Shown one piece after another: positions 1 to 6,334 of a stretch of DNA of 9,333 bases. A program made the position numbers and the translations under genes. The DNA is from Thermoanaerobacteraceae bacterium. GTDB taxonomy: Bacteria > Bacillota > Desulfotomaculia > Desulfotomaculales > Ammonificaceae. A model generated the notes under the pieces. The model made no database searches, was not told the origin of the DNA, and saw only the letters and a program-made list of their open reading frames with translations. Numbering within the stretch: position 1 is the stretch's first letter; each line of letters begins with the position of its first letter. Where the stretch lies: NCBI GenBank assembly GCA_030016455.1, contig JASEJH010000037.1, positions 1-9,333 on the forward strand. The letters are read 5' to 3'.

Positions 1-5
1 TCCAC

Positions 6-125
6 CCGGCCCAGCACTCAACCAGAGAAACAGCTTTTCTATCCGTGACCGTGGAAGGTTTTCGCTATATTTTCACTTTAATGATGATACGTGTTGCCGT
101 TTCCCTCGGTTGAGTGCTGGGCCGG
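6..125. repeat. 120-bp element bounded by 18-bp perfect inverted repeats (MITE-like)
   Basis: The left arm at 6-23 (CCGGCCCAGCACTCAACC) is the exact reverse complement of the right arm at 108-125. Pairing continues inward over 24-34 against 96-106. It needs one bulged base (C107) and two A/C mismatches, so 27 of 29 positions pair. The core of roughly 60 bp is AT-rich and has no open reading frame. Short size, long terminal inverted repeats and lack of coding capacity fit a non-autonomous transposable element or a mobile palindromic repeat. No target-site duplication is visible: the left flank is TCCAC and the right flank CCAAC, and only five bases of left flank are in the window. A structured RNA or the stem of an upstream transcript is the alternative. 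Confidence 0.6.
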
Positions 126-377
126 CCAACGAGTTTGCAGCCCGCGGGGAGCGCCGGCTCCTTTCCCTCCGGACACTTCAGTTATAATTCGAACCTTTGT
201 AATAAATTCCTGCAATAATAATTATGAAAAATTGTTATAATCTAATTCCCTGGCCGGTTACCTTGATTTAGGTGGTCCTGTGCGGGGAAACTTTCCCCGG
301 CCCGCGAGTTGTTGTAAAATGGAACAAACGGTGCGGTAAAGGTTTTCGGGAATTCAGAGGGGTTTGGGAAAGACGTC
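126..377. other. non-coding AT-rich leader upstream of queA
   Basis: No convincing gene lies here. The stretch around 181-245 is markedly AT-rich compared with the genes. It contains two TATAAT hexamers (183-188 and 236-241), and a TGTAAAAT lies at 313-320. Any of these could be the -10 of the queA promoter, but none has a good TTGACA-like -35 at the right distance, so the promoter is not assigned. A 17-bp near-perfect palindrome, CGGGGAAA-C-TTTCCCCG, lies at 283-299 and could be an operator or a small hairpin. Confidence 0.5.
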
Positions 378-1406
378 TTGCTGAAGCGCAGCGATTTTGA
401 CTACGAGTTGCCGCCGGAACTGATCGCCCAGGAGCCGGCGCCCGAGAGGGACGAATCCCGGCTGCTGGTGGTGCGGCGGGACCGCGAGGATTTCGAACAC
501 CGGCTTTTCCGGGATATCCTGGAATACCTGGTTCCCGGGGACCTGCTGGTGGTAAACGAAACGAAGGTCCTGCCGGTAAGGCTTTTCGGCGTCAAGGAAC
601 GCACGGGCGGCCGGGTGGAGGTGCTGCTGCTCCGGGCCGTGGGCAGCAACACCTGGGAGGTGCTGGTACGGCCGGGCCGGCGGGTGGCGCCGGGCACGCG
701 GCTGGTGTTCGGGGAAGGCCTGCTGCAGGCCGAGGTTCTTTCCCGAACGGAGGCTGGGGGACGGGTGGCCCGGTTCTTTTTCGAGGGTTCTTTCGAGGAG
801 GTGCTGCGGCGGGTGGGGGAGGTGCCGCTGCCGCCCTACGTTAAGAAAAGGCTTGCGGCGCCGGAACGGTACCAGACGGTCTACGCCCGGGAGCCGGGTT
901 CGGCGGCAGCGCCGACGGCGGGGCTTCATTTCACCGCGGAACTTCTCACCGCGATAAAAGAAAGAGGAGCGGCCGTTGTCCCCGTGGTCCTGCACATCGG
1001 GCTCGATACCTTTCGCCCGGTGCGGGTGGAGGACATCACCTTACACCGGATGCACCGGGAAGAGTACTTCATTCCCGAAGAAACGGCGGAAGCGGTGAAC
1101 CGGGCCAGGGGCGAGGGACGGCGGGTTATCGCGGTCGGCACCACCGCGGTCCGGTGCCTGGAGGCGGCGGCCGACAAGCGCGGGAGGGTAGTGGCGGGTG
1201 CGGGTGACACGGACCTTTTCATCTACCCGGGCTACCGCTTCAAGGTGGTGGACGCGATGCTGACCAACTTCCACCTGCCGTGCTCCACGCTGCTAATGCT
1301 GGTGGCGGCCTTTGCCGGCAGGGAGAAGATCCTCCGGGCGTACGGGGAGGCGGTGCGCCTGCGGTACCGCTTTTTCAGCTTTGGCGACGCGATGCTGATC
1401 ATCTGA
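378..1406 (+). CDS. queA: S-adenosylmethionine:tRNA ribosyltransferase-isomerase QueA
   Basis: This enzyme transfers and isomerises the ribosyl part of SAM onto preQ1-modified tRNA, giving epoxyqueuosine at the wobble position of GUN anticodons. It acts in the cytoplasm in queuosine synthesis. The 342-aa protein has the family length and is colinear throughout. Visible signatures are [14 protein letters not shown] at the N-terminus, [12 protein letters not shown] near residue 55, the PTAGLHFT block near 178-186, [10 protein letters not shown] near 205, and the C-terminal [18 protein letters not shown]. The start is TTG at 378. A GAGGGG at 356-361 is rather far upstream and GGGAAAG at 366-372 is closer, so the exact start is slightly uncertain. 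The usual neighbours ruvB and tgt are not next to it here. The next gene follows after 16 bp, so the two are probably cotranscribed. Confidence 0.96.
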   Translation: MLKRSDFDYELPPELIAQEPAPERDESRLLVVRRDREDFEHRLFRDILEYLVPGDLLVVNETKVLPVRLFGVKERTGGRVEVLLLRAVGSNTWEVLVRPGRRVAPGTRLVFGEGLLQAEVLSRTEAGGRVARFFFEGSFEEVLRRVGEVPLPPYVKKRLAAPERYQTVYAREPGSAAAPTAGLHFTAELLTAIKERGAAVVPVVLHIGLDTFRPVRVEDITLHRMHREEYFIPEETAEAVNRARGEGRRVIAVGTTAVRCLEAAADKRGRVVAGAGDTDLFIYPGYRFKVVDAMLTNFHLPCSTLLMLVAAFAGREKILRAYGEAVRLRYRFFSFGDAMLII

Positions 1407-1422
1407 CGGGGGGCGGAGGCTG

Positions 1423-1806
1423 ATGGCTTTACGGATTTACCGGACGAACCTGACGGCGGATCACCTGAGCCGGGCTGTCGAGATCTGGTTCCGCCGCCGG
1501 GAGTTTGAAACGCAGCGCCTCGGCGACGACCGGACGTTTGTGGTTCAGGCAAAGAAAGGGGGAACCCTGGCTGCCGTGGCGGGGATGTCCTACGCCCTCA
1601 CCGTGCGGTTCAGGCAGCGGGAAAACGGAGTGGAGGTCGAAACCGGGGCCGGTAAATGGATGGATAAGGCTGCGGCCGGCACGGTCGGCTGGCTGGCGTT
1701 TCTCCCCTTGGCGATCACGGCCGGCATTGGTTTTTACAACCAGGGCAAGCTCGGCGACGAGCTCCTCACGTTTCTGGAGCACTACGTTGACGAGGCGAAG
1801 GACTAA
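1423..1806 (+). CDS. conserved hypothetical protein with one membrane segment
   Basis: I do not recognise a named family. The 127-aa protein has a soluble N-terminal part of about 80 residues with alternating hydrophobic positions (TFVVQAKKGG, YALTVRFRQ, VEVETGAGKW), which suggests a small beta-rich domain. One hydrophobic segment follows at about residues 83-106 (AAAGTVGWLAFLPLAITAGIG). A short tail, rich in acidic residues, completes it. The best guess is a single-pass membrane-anchored protein with its bulk in the cytoplasm. The ATG at 1423 is preceded by GGAGG at 1415-1419 with a short 3-nt gap. It lies 16 bp after queA and so probably shares its transcript. Its stop overlaps the stop of the converging lactate dehydrogenase gene by four bases. 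Confidence 0.75.
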   Translation: MALRIYRTNLTADHLSRAVEIWFRRREFETQRLGDDRTFVVQAKKGGTLAAVAGMSYALTVRFRQRENGVEVETGAGKWMDKAAAGTVGWLAFLPLAITAGIGFYNQGKLGDELLTFLEHYVDEAKD

Positions 1807-2732
1807 AGGCCGAGCCGCTCCTGGGTGGCTTTCAGGACCGCGGCGGAGTGTTTCAGCGCCGCCGCCTCCTCATTGTCCAGCGGCAGTTCCAGCGCCGTGC
1901 TTCTGCCGTTCTTCCCCACCACCGTCGGCAGGCTGAAAGCCGTGTCCCGGTAGCCGTACTGGCCTTCAAGCAGACTGCAGACCGTGAGGACGCTGTTCTG
2001 GTCCTTCAGAATCGCCTCGCAGATCCGGCGGAGGGCCAGACCCACGGCGTAGTAAGTGGCTCCCTTCCGTTCGATGATCCGGTAGGCGGCCTTCCGGATG
2101 GCGGTGGTGATGGCTTCCCTCCCGGGAGGAGCAATCCCCTTCTGGCGGCAGAAATCGTTGAAAGCAATTCCGGCAACCGTCGCCCGGCTCCAAAGAGGCA
2201 CCGCGGAATCGCCGTGTTCGCCGATGACGTAAGCATGAATGCTGCGGGCGTCAACGCCTGCGTGCGCGCTCAACGCGTGCCGGAAGCGGGCGCTGTCAAG
2301 AATTGTGCCGCTGCCCAGTACGCGGGATTTTCCCAGCCCGGTAAGCTTTGCGGCGGCGTAGGTGAGCACGTCCACCGGGTTGGTGACAACGAGCAAAAGG
2401 CCCCCGCGCCAGTGCACGGTCAACCTGTCCAGAACGTTCCGGATGATCCCGAAGTTCCTTTCCGCCAGGTCGAGGCGGCTTTCTCCCGGGCGCTGGTTTG
2501 CCCCGGCGGTGGTGATAACGATGTCGGCATCCTGGCAGTCCGGGTAATCGCCGGCGTAAATCCGCACCGGGCTGGTGAAGGCGGTGCTGTCCCCTAAGTC
2601 CAAGGCTTCGCCCTCAGTCCGGGGTCGGTTGGTGTCCAGGAGTACGATTTCCTGCGTGAGCCCGCCAATGGTCAGGGCGTAGGCAGTGGTGGCGCCGACC
2701 GCGCCCACGCCGATGACGGCAATTTTGGCCAC
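1803..2732 (-). CDS. ldh: L-lactate dehydrogenase (FBP-activated type)
   Basis: This enzyme interconverts pyruvate and L-lactate with NAD(H) in the cytoplasm. The 309-aa protein shows the Rossmann signature GVGAVG at 8-13 and the NAD-ribose aspartate at 33 (LLDTN). The substrate loop is AGANQRPGESR at 77-86. Its glutamine at 80 corresponds to Gln102 of classical LDH, where malate dehydrogenase has arginine. Asn118 (VVTNPVD), Asp146 and Arg149 (LDSARFR) and the catalytic histidine at 173 (GEHGDS) are present. Arg151 and His166 match the Arg173/His188 pair that binds fructose-1,6-bisphosphate in Bacillus enzymes, so allosteric activation is likely (inference). The start is GTG at 2732, just after a purine-rich GGGGGGGAGG. 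The gene diverges from rubrerythrin and converges on the 127-aa gene. Confidence 0.93.
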   Translation of the reverse strand: MAKIAVIGVGAVGATTAYALTIGGLTQEIVLLDTNRPRTEGEALDLGDSTAFTSPVRIYAGDYPDCQDADIVITTAGANQRPGESRLDLAERNFGIIRNVLDRLTVHWRGGLLLVVTNPVDVLTYAAAKLTGLGKSRVLGSGTILDSARFRHALSAHAGVDARSIHAYVIGEHGDSAVPLWSRATVAGIAFNDFCRQKGIAPPGREAITTAIRKAAYRIIERKGATYYAVGLALRRICEAILKDQNSVLTVCSLLEGQYGYRDTAFSLPTVVGKNGRSTALELPLDNEEAAALKHSAAVLKATQERLGL

Positions 2733-2763
2733 AACCTCCCCCCCTTTTTGGACCGGATATGGA

Positions 2764-2772
2764 ATTATACCA
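2764..2772 (-). promoter_or_regulatory. extended -10 promoter for ldh
   Basis: On the minus strand the sequence reads TGGTATAAT, a perfect -10 hexamer (2764-2769) with the TGn extension. It lies about 32 bp before the GTG start. No good -35 is seen at the expected spacing, where the strand is C-rich, so the extended -10 probably carries recognition. Confidence 0.55.
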
Positions 2773-2840
2773 CGTCTTATTTTCTGGGGGGAAGGAGGAT
2801 TTCATGCGGCGCGGGTATGGCTTTTTTTACAGCCTTTTTG

Positions 2841-2849
2841 TGGTAAAAT
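2841..2849 (+). promoter_or_regulatory. extended -10 promoter for rubrerythrin
   Basis: TGGTAAAAT (-10 TAAAAT at 2844-2849 with TGn) sits 33 bp before the GTG start, preceded by a T-rich tract from 2822. There is no clear -35: TTTACA at 2826-2831 is only 12 bp away. It is back to back with the ldh promoter, giving a divergent intergenic region of about 150 bp. Confidence 0.5.
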
Positions 2850-2882
2850 AGGATCATTAAAAATGGGTAAGGAGGGAGAAAG

Positions 2883-3419
2883 GTGAAGGAGCTTAAAGGA
2901 ACGCGGACCGAGGCGAATCTGTGGGCCGCCTTTGCCGGCGAGTCCCAGGCCCGTAACAAGTATACCTATTTCGCCAGCGCGGCCCGCAAGGAAGGCTACG
3001 AGCAAATCGCGGCCGTTTTCCAGGAAACTGCGGACAACGAGAAGGAACACGCCAAGCGGATCTTCAAGTTCCTGCAGGGCATCGGCTCCACCAGGGAGAA
3101 TCTTGAGGCCGCTGCCGGGGGCGAGAACTATGAATGGTCCGCGATGTACCCGGAATTTGCACGGGTGGCCGAGGAAGAGGGGTTTCCCGAAATCGCCGCT
3201 GTTTTGCGAAAGATCGCGGAGGTGGAAAAGCACCACGAAGAGCGTTACAGGGCTCTGCTGCGCAACCTCGAAGAGGGGAAGGTTTTCCGGCGGGAAGAGA
3301 GCGTGCGCTGGAAGTGCCGCAACTGCGGCTACGTTCATGAGGGGCCGGAAGCGCCGGAAGTTTGCCCTTCCTGTGATCACCCCCGGGCCTACTTCGAGCT
3401 GCTCTGTGAGAACTATTAG
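2883..3419 (+). CDS. rbr: rubrerythrin
   Basis: Rubrerythrin is a cytoplasmic non-haem iron protein that reduces hydrogen peroxide in anaerobes, taking electrons from rubredoxin or NADH-linked reductases. The 178-aa protein has the classic order. A ferritin-like four-helix domain covers residues 1-135, with ligand candidates Glu20 (GESQARNKY), Glu53/His56 (NEKEHAKR), Glu97/98 and Glu115-x-x-His118. A C-terminal rubredoxin-like domain has Cys145/Cys148 (CRNCGY) and Cys161/Cys164 (CPSCDHP). The GTG start at 2883 follows a strong AAGGAGGGA at 2868-2876. Standing alone and divergent from ldh, it suits an oxidative-stress role in an obligate anaerobe. Its stop overlaps the stop of the converging methyltransferase gene by four bases. 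Confidence 0.96.
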   Translation: MKELKGTRTEANLWAAFAGESQARNKYTYFASAARKEGYEQIAAVFQETADNEKEHAKRIFKFLQGIGSTRENLEAAAGGENYEWSAMYPEFARVAEEEGFPEIAAVLRKIAEVEKHHEERYRALLRNLEEGKVFRREESVRWKCRNCGYVHEGPEAPEVCPSCDHPRAYFELLCENY

Positions 3420-4192
3420 CGCGGGCGCTCAAGCTTGCGGGCGAAGACCAGGAAGCCGGTGTGTCCTACCATCCGGTGGTTGGGGCGCACGCTTTTTCCC
3501 GCCAGGTGCCAGTCGCGCAGCAGCACCTCGATCGTTTCAACGAGGATAAACGCGGCGGTCTGCTTCACCGCGGTGACGAAGGCGTCCACCTGGGTGATGG
3601 ACGGGAGATAGGCGCACACGATGCCGCCGGGCGTGAGGGAACTGCAAAGGGTCTCGACGGCCTGCCACGGTTCGGGCACGTCGAGAAGGGCGCGGTCGAA
3701 GTCCCGCTCTTCGATGGGTTCGTAAACGCTGCCGAGTTTGAGGGTGAGGTTAGGGGTTTCCCCTAAGTAGTTCTCCAGGTTTTGCGCCGCGTAGTCGAGC
3801 ATGTCCTGGCGCACGTCGTAGGCCACGACCTGCCCTGTCGGCCCGACGTACCGGAGTACCGCCAGCAGCAAGGCGCCGCTTCCGACGCCGCCCAGCAGTA
3901 CCCGGCTACCCGGGAAGATGTCGGCCCACATGAGGATAATGCCGGTATCCTTGGGATAAATAATCCCGCTTTTCCGGGGCATATTCATGGTGTAGTCCAT
4001 CAGGGTCGGGTGAAGGACGAAGAACTCTTCGCCGATTGAAGAAATAACGGTAGAGCCCGGATTGGCACCGATGACGCGGTCATGTTCCACGTACCCCCGG
4101 TGGGAATGAAACCGCCCGCCTGCCTGGAGGCGCTGGAGGTAATGCCGGCCCTGCCGGTCTATGAAAACAACCAAGGTTCCCTCTTCAAACAC
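3416..4192 (-). CDS. trmI: tRNA (adenine-N1)-methyltransferase, TrmI family
   Basis: TrmI enzymes transfer a methyl group from SAM to N1 of adenine 58 (and 57 in some archaea) in the T-loop of tRNA, stabilising it, notably in thermophiles. The protein has an N-terminal beta domain, then a Rossmann methyltransferase core. Family marks are GIIYPKD before the core, the SAM loop [14 protein letters not shown], the acidic YDVRQDM strand end, the catalytic-loop motif LLDVPEPW, and the C-terminal [18 protein letters not shown]. In the SAM loop, glycine and valine replace the more usual alanine/glutamate and threonine. I chose GTG at 4192 because AGAGGTGG lies 8 nt upstream and the protein then begins [12 protein letters not shown]. 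An in-frame GTG at 4204 would add four residues. Its 3' end meets rubrerythrin; the 120-aa gene operon diverges from it. Confidence 0.92.
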   Translation of the reverse strand: MFEEGTLVVFIDRQGRHYLQRLQAGGRFHSHRGYVEHDRVIGANPGSTVISSIGEEFFVLHPTLMDYTMNMPRKSGIIYPKDTGIILMWADIFPGSRVLLGGVGSGALLLAVLRYVGPTGQVVAYDVRQDMLDYAAQNLENYLGETPNLTLKLGSVYEPIEERDFDRALLDVPEPWQAVETLCSSLTPGGIVCAYLPSITQVDAFVTAVKQTAAFILVETIEVLLRDWHLAGKSVRPNHRMVGHTGFLVFARKLERPR

Positions 4193-4234
4193 CAAGGTTT
4201 CCACCTCTGACCTGTGGGTGCTGATACTCTGTAA

Positions 4235-4243
4235 AGTTTACCA
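4235..4243 (-). promoter_or_regulatory. probable extended -10 promoter for trmI
   Basis: The minus strand reads TGGTAAACT (-10 TAAACT at 4235-4240 with TGn), 30-45 bp before the candidate starts. It resembles the TGGTATAAT and TGGTAAAAT elements of ldh and rubrerythrin. The -35 region is weak (TGGCTT). Confidence 0.4.
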
Positions 4244-4309
4244 CAGGCTGCAGGGAAAAGCCAGTCGGTGGTCCGGAGGCGCCGGCGGAGTTCTTGCGGA
4301 GGTTGAAGC

Positions 4310-4339
4310 TTGCCGCGGGGAAGGAGACCGGCTTATAAT
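4310..4339 (+). promoter_or_regulatory. promoter of the 120-aa/MOSC/DUF72 operon
   Basis: TTGCCG at 4310-4315 and TATAAT at 4334-4339 are separated by 18 bp, 38 bp before the ATG. A second possible -10, TGTAAAAT, lies at 4349-4356. The downstream gene has a perfect AGGAGG at 4366-4371 with a 6-nt gap, so strong translation is expected. Confidence 0.5.
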
Positions 4340-4377
4340 AAAATCTGGTGTAAAATAAAACTTACAGGAGGATCATC

Positions 4378-4740
4378 ATGTACTATCCCTTCTTCGATGT
4401 GTGTCCGGTTCCGGCGCTGGAGCCAAACATCATTTCCCTGGTCAAGGAGCGTGAACTTGCTCCCGGCGAGCAGGTCACCTTCGGCGAGTTCAAGAGCACT
4501 ACGCTGGTGGTCGCTTTCCGTACCGAAAGCAACGGGCGCTTCCTCCTCTACTTGGAGGAACTCCGGGACTCCGAATGGGTGGTGGCGGATAAAACCGCCG
4601 GCTACGAGGGGGTAACCCTGTGGCAGTGCCTCCTTAAGAACCCGGTCTTCCGGGTGAGGGTAAAGAACACCACCCAGGCGCCGATTACCCTGACGATAGA
4701 CATGAACCTGTTTCAGCCCATTTCTCAGAAGGAGGAATAG
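4378..4740 (+). CDS. hypothetical protein, first gene of MOSC/DUF72 operon
   Basis: I do not recognise a family. The 120-aa protein has no signal peptide, membrane segment or metal-binding cluster. It begins with an aromatic-rich stretch (MYYPFFDVCPVPALEP) and continues with alternating hydrophobic/polar runs (TTLVVAFRTE, RFLLYLEEL, VFRVRVKNTT, APITLTIDMNLFQP). This predicts a small all-beta domain, possibly an immunoglobulin-like sandwich. The ATG at 4378 has the best ribosome binding site in the window (AGGAGG, 6-nt gap), so it may be made in quantity. The MOSC gene starts two bases after its stop, which makes translational coupling likely and suggests a linked function, though that function is unknown. 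Confidence 0.8.
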   Translation: MYYPFFDVCPVPALEPNIISLVKERELAPGEQVTFGEFKSTTLVVAFRTESNGRFLLYLEELRDSEWVVADKTAGYEGVTLWQCLLKNPVFRVRVKNTTQAPITLTIDMNLFQPISQKEE

Positions 4741-4742
4741 GA

Positions 4743-5183
4743 GTGGGAAAAGTCCTCGGCGTCTGCATAAGCCGGGAGCGCGGGACGGCGAAGCGGAACA
4801 TCGGGGAAGGGTATTTCCGGGAAGGGCACGGGTTGGAAGGTGATGCCCACGCGGGCACCCCGCGGGAGGTTACCCTCCTGATGGGTGAGAGTGTGCGAAG
4901 GTTCGAACGGGAACACGGCCTGGAAGTAAACCCGGGAGACTTCGCCGAGAACATCCTTACCGAAGGGGTCGACCTCGGCCGGGTAAAGCCGGGGATGCGG
5001 CTCCAGGTGGGTGAGGGTGTGCTGGAAGTGATCCAAATCGGAAAAGAGGTCAAACCCCACCACTATTCCTTCCACGGTTTCCGGCTCCTGCCCACGGAAG
5101 GGGTGTTCTGCCGGGTGGTCAAGGGGGGCAGGGTCAGGGTCGGCGATCCTGTGATGGTGCTTGATGGCTCCGGTACAGCGTGA
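4743..5183 (+). CDS. MOSC-domain protein lacking the conserved cysteine
   Basis: MOSC domains occur in molybdenum-cofactor sulfurases and in small stand-alone proteins thought to carry sulfur or handle molybdopterin in the cytoplasm. The 146-aa protein spans the whole domain: GKVLGVCISRERGTAK at the start, GHGLEGDAHAG at about 28-38, the PGDFAENILTEGVDL block at 64-78, and GGRVRVGDPVMVL at the end. In most stand-alone homologues the central motif is IGKEC followed by more Cys/His. Here it reads IGKEVKPHHYSFHG at 99-112, so valine 103 stands where the sulfur-accepting cysteine is expected. The only cysteines are at 8 and 123. Start is GTG at 4743, with GGAGG at the end of the previous gene. 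The DUF72 gene overlaps its last 20 bases. Confidence 0.9.
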   Translation: MGKVLGVCISRERGTAKRNIGEGYFREGHGLEGDAHAGTPREVTLLMGESVRRFEREHGLEVNPGDFAENILTEGVDLGRVKPGMRLQVGEGVLEVIQIGKEVKPHHYSFHGFRLLPTEGVFCRVVKGGRVRVGDPVMVLDGSGTA

Positions 5184-6003
5184 AGGACAGGCGGCGGCAT
5201 CACAAAAGGCCGTTGCTTTTATCGGCACCAGCGGCTACAGTTACCCCCACTGGCGGGGGTGTTTTTACCCGGAGGGCCTCTCGTCGCGGGAGTGGCTGTC
5301 CTTTTACGCGGGTCGCTTCCGCACCGTTGAGCTCAACGTTACCTTCTACCGGCTGCCGCGGAAGAGTACCTTCGAAAAGTGGCGCCGGATGACTCCGCCG
5401 GACTTTACCTTTGCTTTAAAGGGCAGCCGTCTCATTACCCACCAGAAGCGTCTGGCCGCGCCGGAGGAACCGGTGGCGCTCTTTTTCCAGCACGCTGTCC
5501 TGCTCGAAGAGAAGCTTGGCGCGGTCCTCTGGCAATTGCCGCCGGGTATGCAGGTGGAGCGGGAGCGGTTGGAAGAATTCTGCCGGATCCTCCGGGAGCA
5601 CCGGGCTGCGCGGAACGTCCGGCACGCCTTCGAGTTCCGCCACCGGAGCTGTTTTAACCCCGAGATTTACGACGTCCTCCGGCGTTACAATTTCGCGCTC
5701 TGCACCGCGGACGGGCCGCGCTGGCCCTGCGTCGAGGAGGTCACCGCGGATTTCGTATATTACCGCTTTCACGGGCACGAGCGGCTTTATGCTTCTTGCT
5801 ATCCGACGGAAGTGCTGGCTTCGTGGGCGGAAAAGATGGCCGCGCACCTGGCAGCGGGCCGTGGCGTTTACGCCTATTTCAACAACGACGCCGCTGGCTG
5901 CGCTGTGGCCAACGCGCGGGAGCTTAAGGAGTTATTGGCGGCTACCTTAAATCCCGCAGATTCACCGTTTCAATCTCCGGGAAGCCCTTCAAATCAGCGG
6001 TAA
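5164..6003 (+). CDS. DUF72 (YecE-like) family protein
   Basis: DUF72 proteins are TIM-barrel-fold proteins of unproven biochemical function, widespread in bacteria and archaea. Family marks are clear: GTSGYSYPHWRGCFYP near the N-terminus, FRTVELNVTFYRLPRKSTFEKW, FALKGSRLITHQKRL, LWQLPPGMQ, AFEFRHRSCF, FVYYRFHG and, near the C-terminus, GVYAYFNNDAAGCAVANA. I prefer ATG 5164; TTG 5161 lies directly before it. Either start overlaps the MOSC gene, so the two are probably coupled. Homologues normally end soon after the ARELKELL helix. Here about 17 extra residues (NPADSPFQSPGSPSNQR) follow, encoded antisense to the end of vapC. The natural stop may have been lost when vapBC arrived. The core is intact and probably functional. 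Confidence 0.9.
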   Translation: MAPVQREGQAAASQKAVAFIGTSGYSYPHWRGCFYPEGLSSREWLSFYAGRFRTVELNVTFYRLPRKSTFEKWRRMTPPDFTFALKGSRLITHQKRLAAPEEPVALFFQHAVLLEEKLGAVLWQLPPGMQVERERLEEFCRILREHRAARNVRHAFEFRHRSCFNPEIYDVLRRYNFALCTADGPRWPCVEEVTADFVYYRFHGHERLYASCYPTEVLASWAEKMAAHLAAGRGVYAYFNNDAAGCAVANARELKELLAATLNPADSPFQSPGSPSNQR

Positions 6004-6334
6004 CCAGCTTGAGGTTATGCAACTTAACGGTGGCGGCGATTAGGCTGTCAGCCATACCCAATATTTTTCCTGCTGCCCGCTGCTTACGCCGGATGCTGGC
6101 TGCTTCTGCGGCTGTTTTCGCATCTACGGGTAGGATCTCCCAGCCGCCTAAGAGCTCCCCGACCGCTTTTTGCGCCTTCGGCGTTGCGGCTCCGAATAAA
6201 AGTTCGTGGTAGACTACAACGCTGGTTTTGGTTAGTCCTGCTGCTGCGTGGGCGGTGAGCCATTTGCGGGCCGGTTCGGATAGTTTGCCCATTAACAGGT
6301 CAATAAAGATGCAGGTATCTATCAGGTAGCCCAC
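5942..6334 (-). CDS. vapC: VapC-type PIN-domain toxin ribonuclease
   Basis: VapC toxins are Mg2+-dependent endoribonucleases, often cutting tRNA or the ribosomal RNA loop, and are held inactive by VapB. The 130-aa protein has the four acidic PIN residues in place: Asp6 (LIDTCIFID), Glu44 (YHELLFG), Asp96 (GMADSLIAA) and Asp114 (VTADLKGF), so it should be active. The GTG start at 6334 overlaps the vapB stop by 13 bases, the usual toxin-antitoxin coupling. Its last 62 bases overlap the 3' end of the DUF72 gene on the other strand. Which RNA it cuts cannot be told from sequence. Confidence 0.93.
   Translation of the reverse strand: MGYLIDTCIFIDLLMGKLSEPARKWLTAHAAAGLTKTSVVVYHELLFGAATPKAQKAVGELLGGWEILPVDAKTAAEAASIRRKQRAAGKILGMADSLIAATVKLHNLKLVTADLKGFPEIETVNLRDLR

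Noticed and set aside
1..130. The left-edge inverted repeat as an ordinary rho-independent terminator
   Set aside because: The arms are 84 bases apart and no T tract follows the right arm.
126..377. A preQ1 riboswitch in the queA leader
   Set aside because: I could not find the short hairpin with the A-rich tail that overlaps a ribosome binding site. QueA acts after preQ1 is already in tRNA, so such control would also be unusual here.
401..1552. Several minus-strand open frames opposite queA
   Set aside because: They are high-GC shadow frames rich in Arg, Pro and Ser, without recognisable domains, and are fully covered by a well-supported gene.
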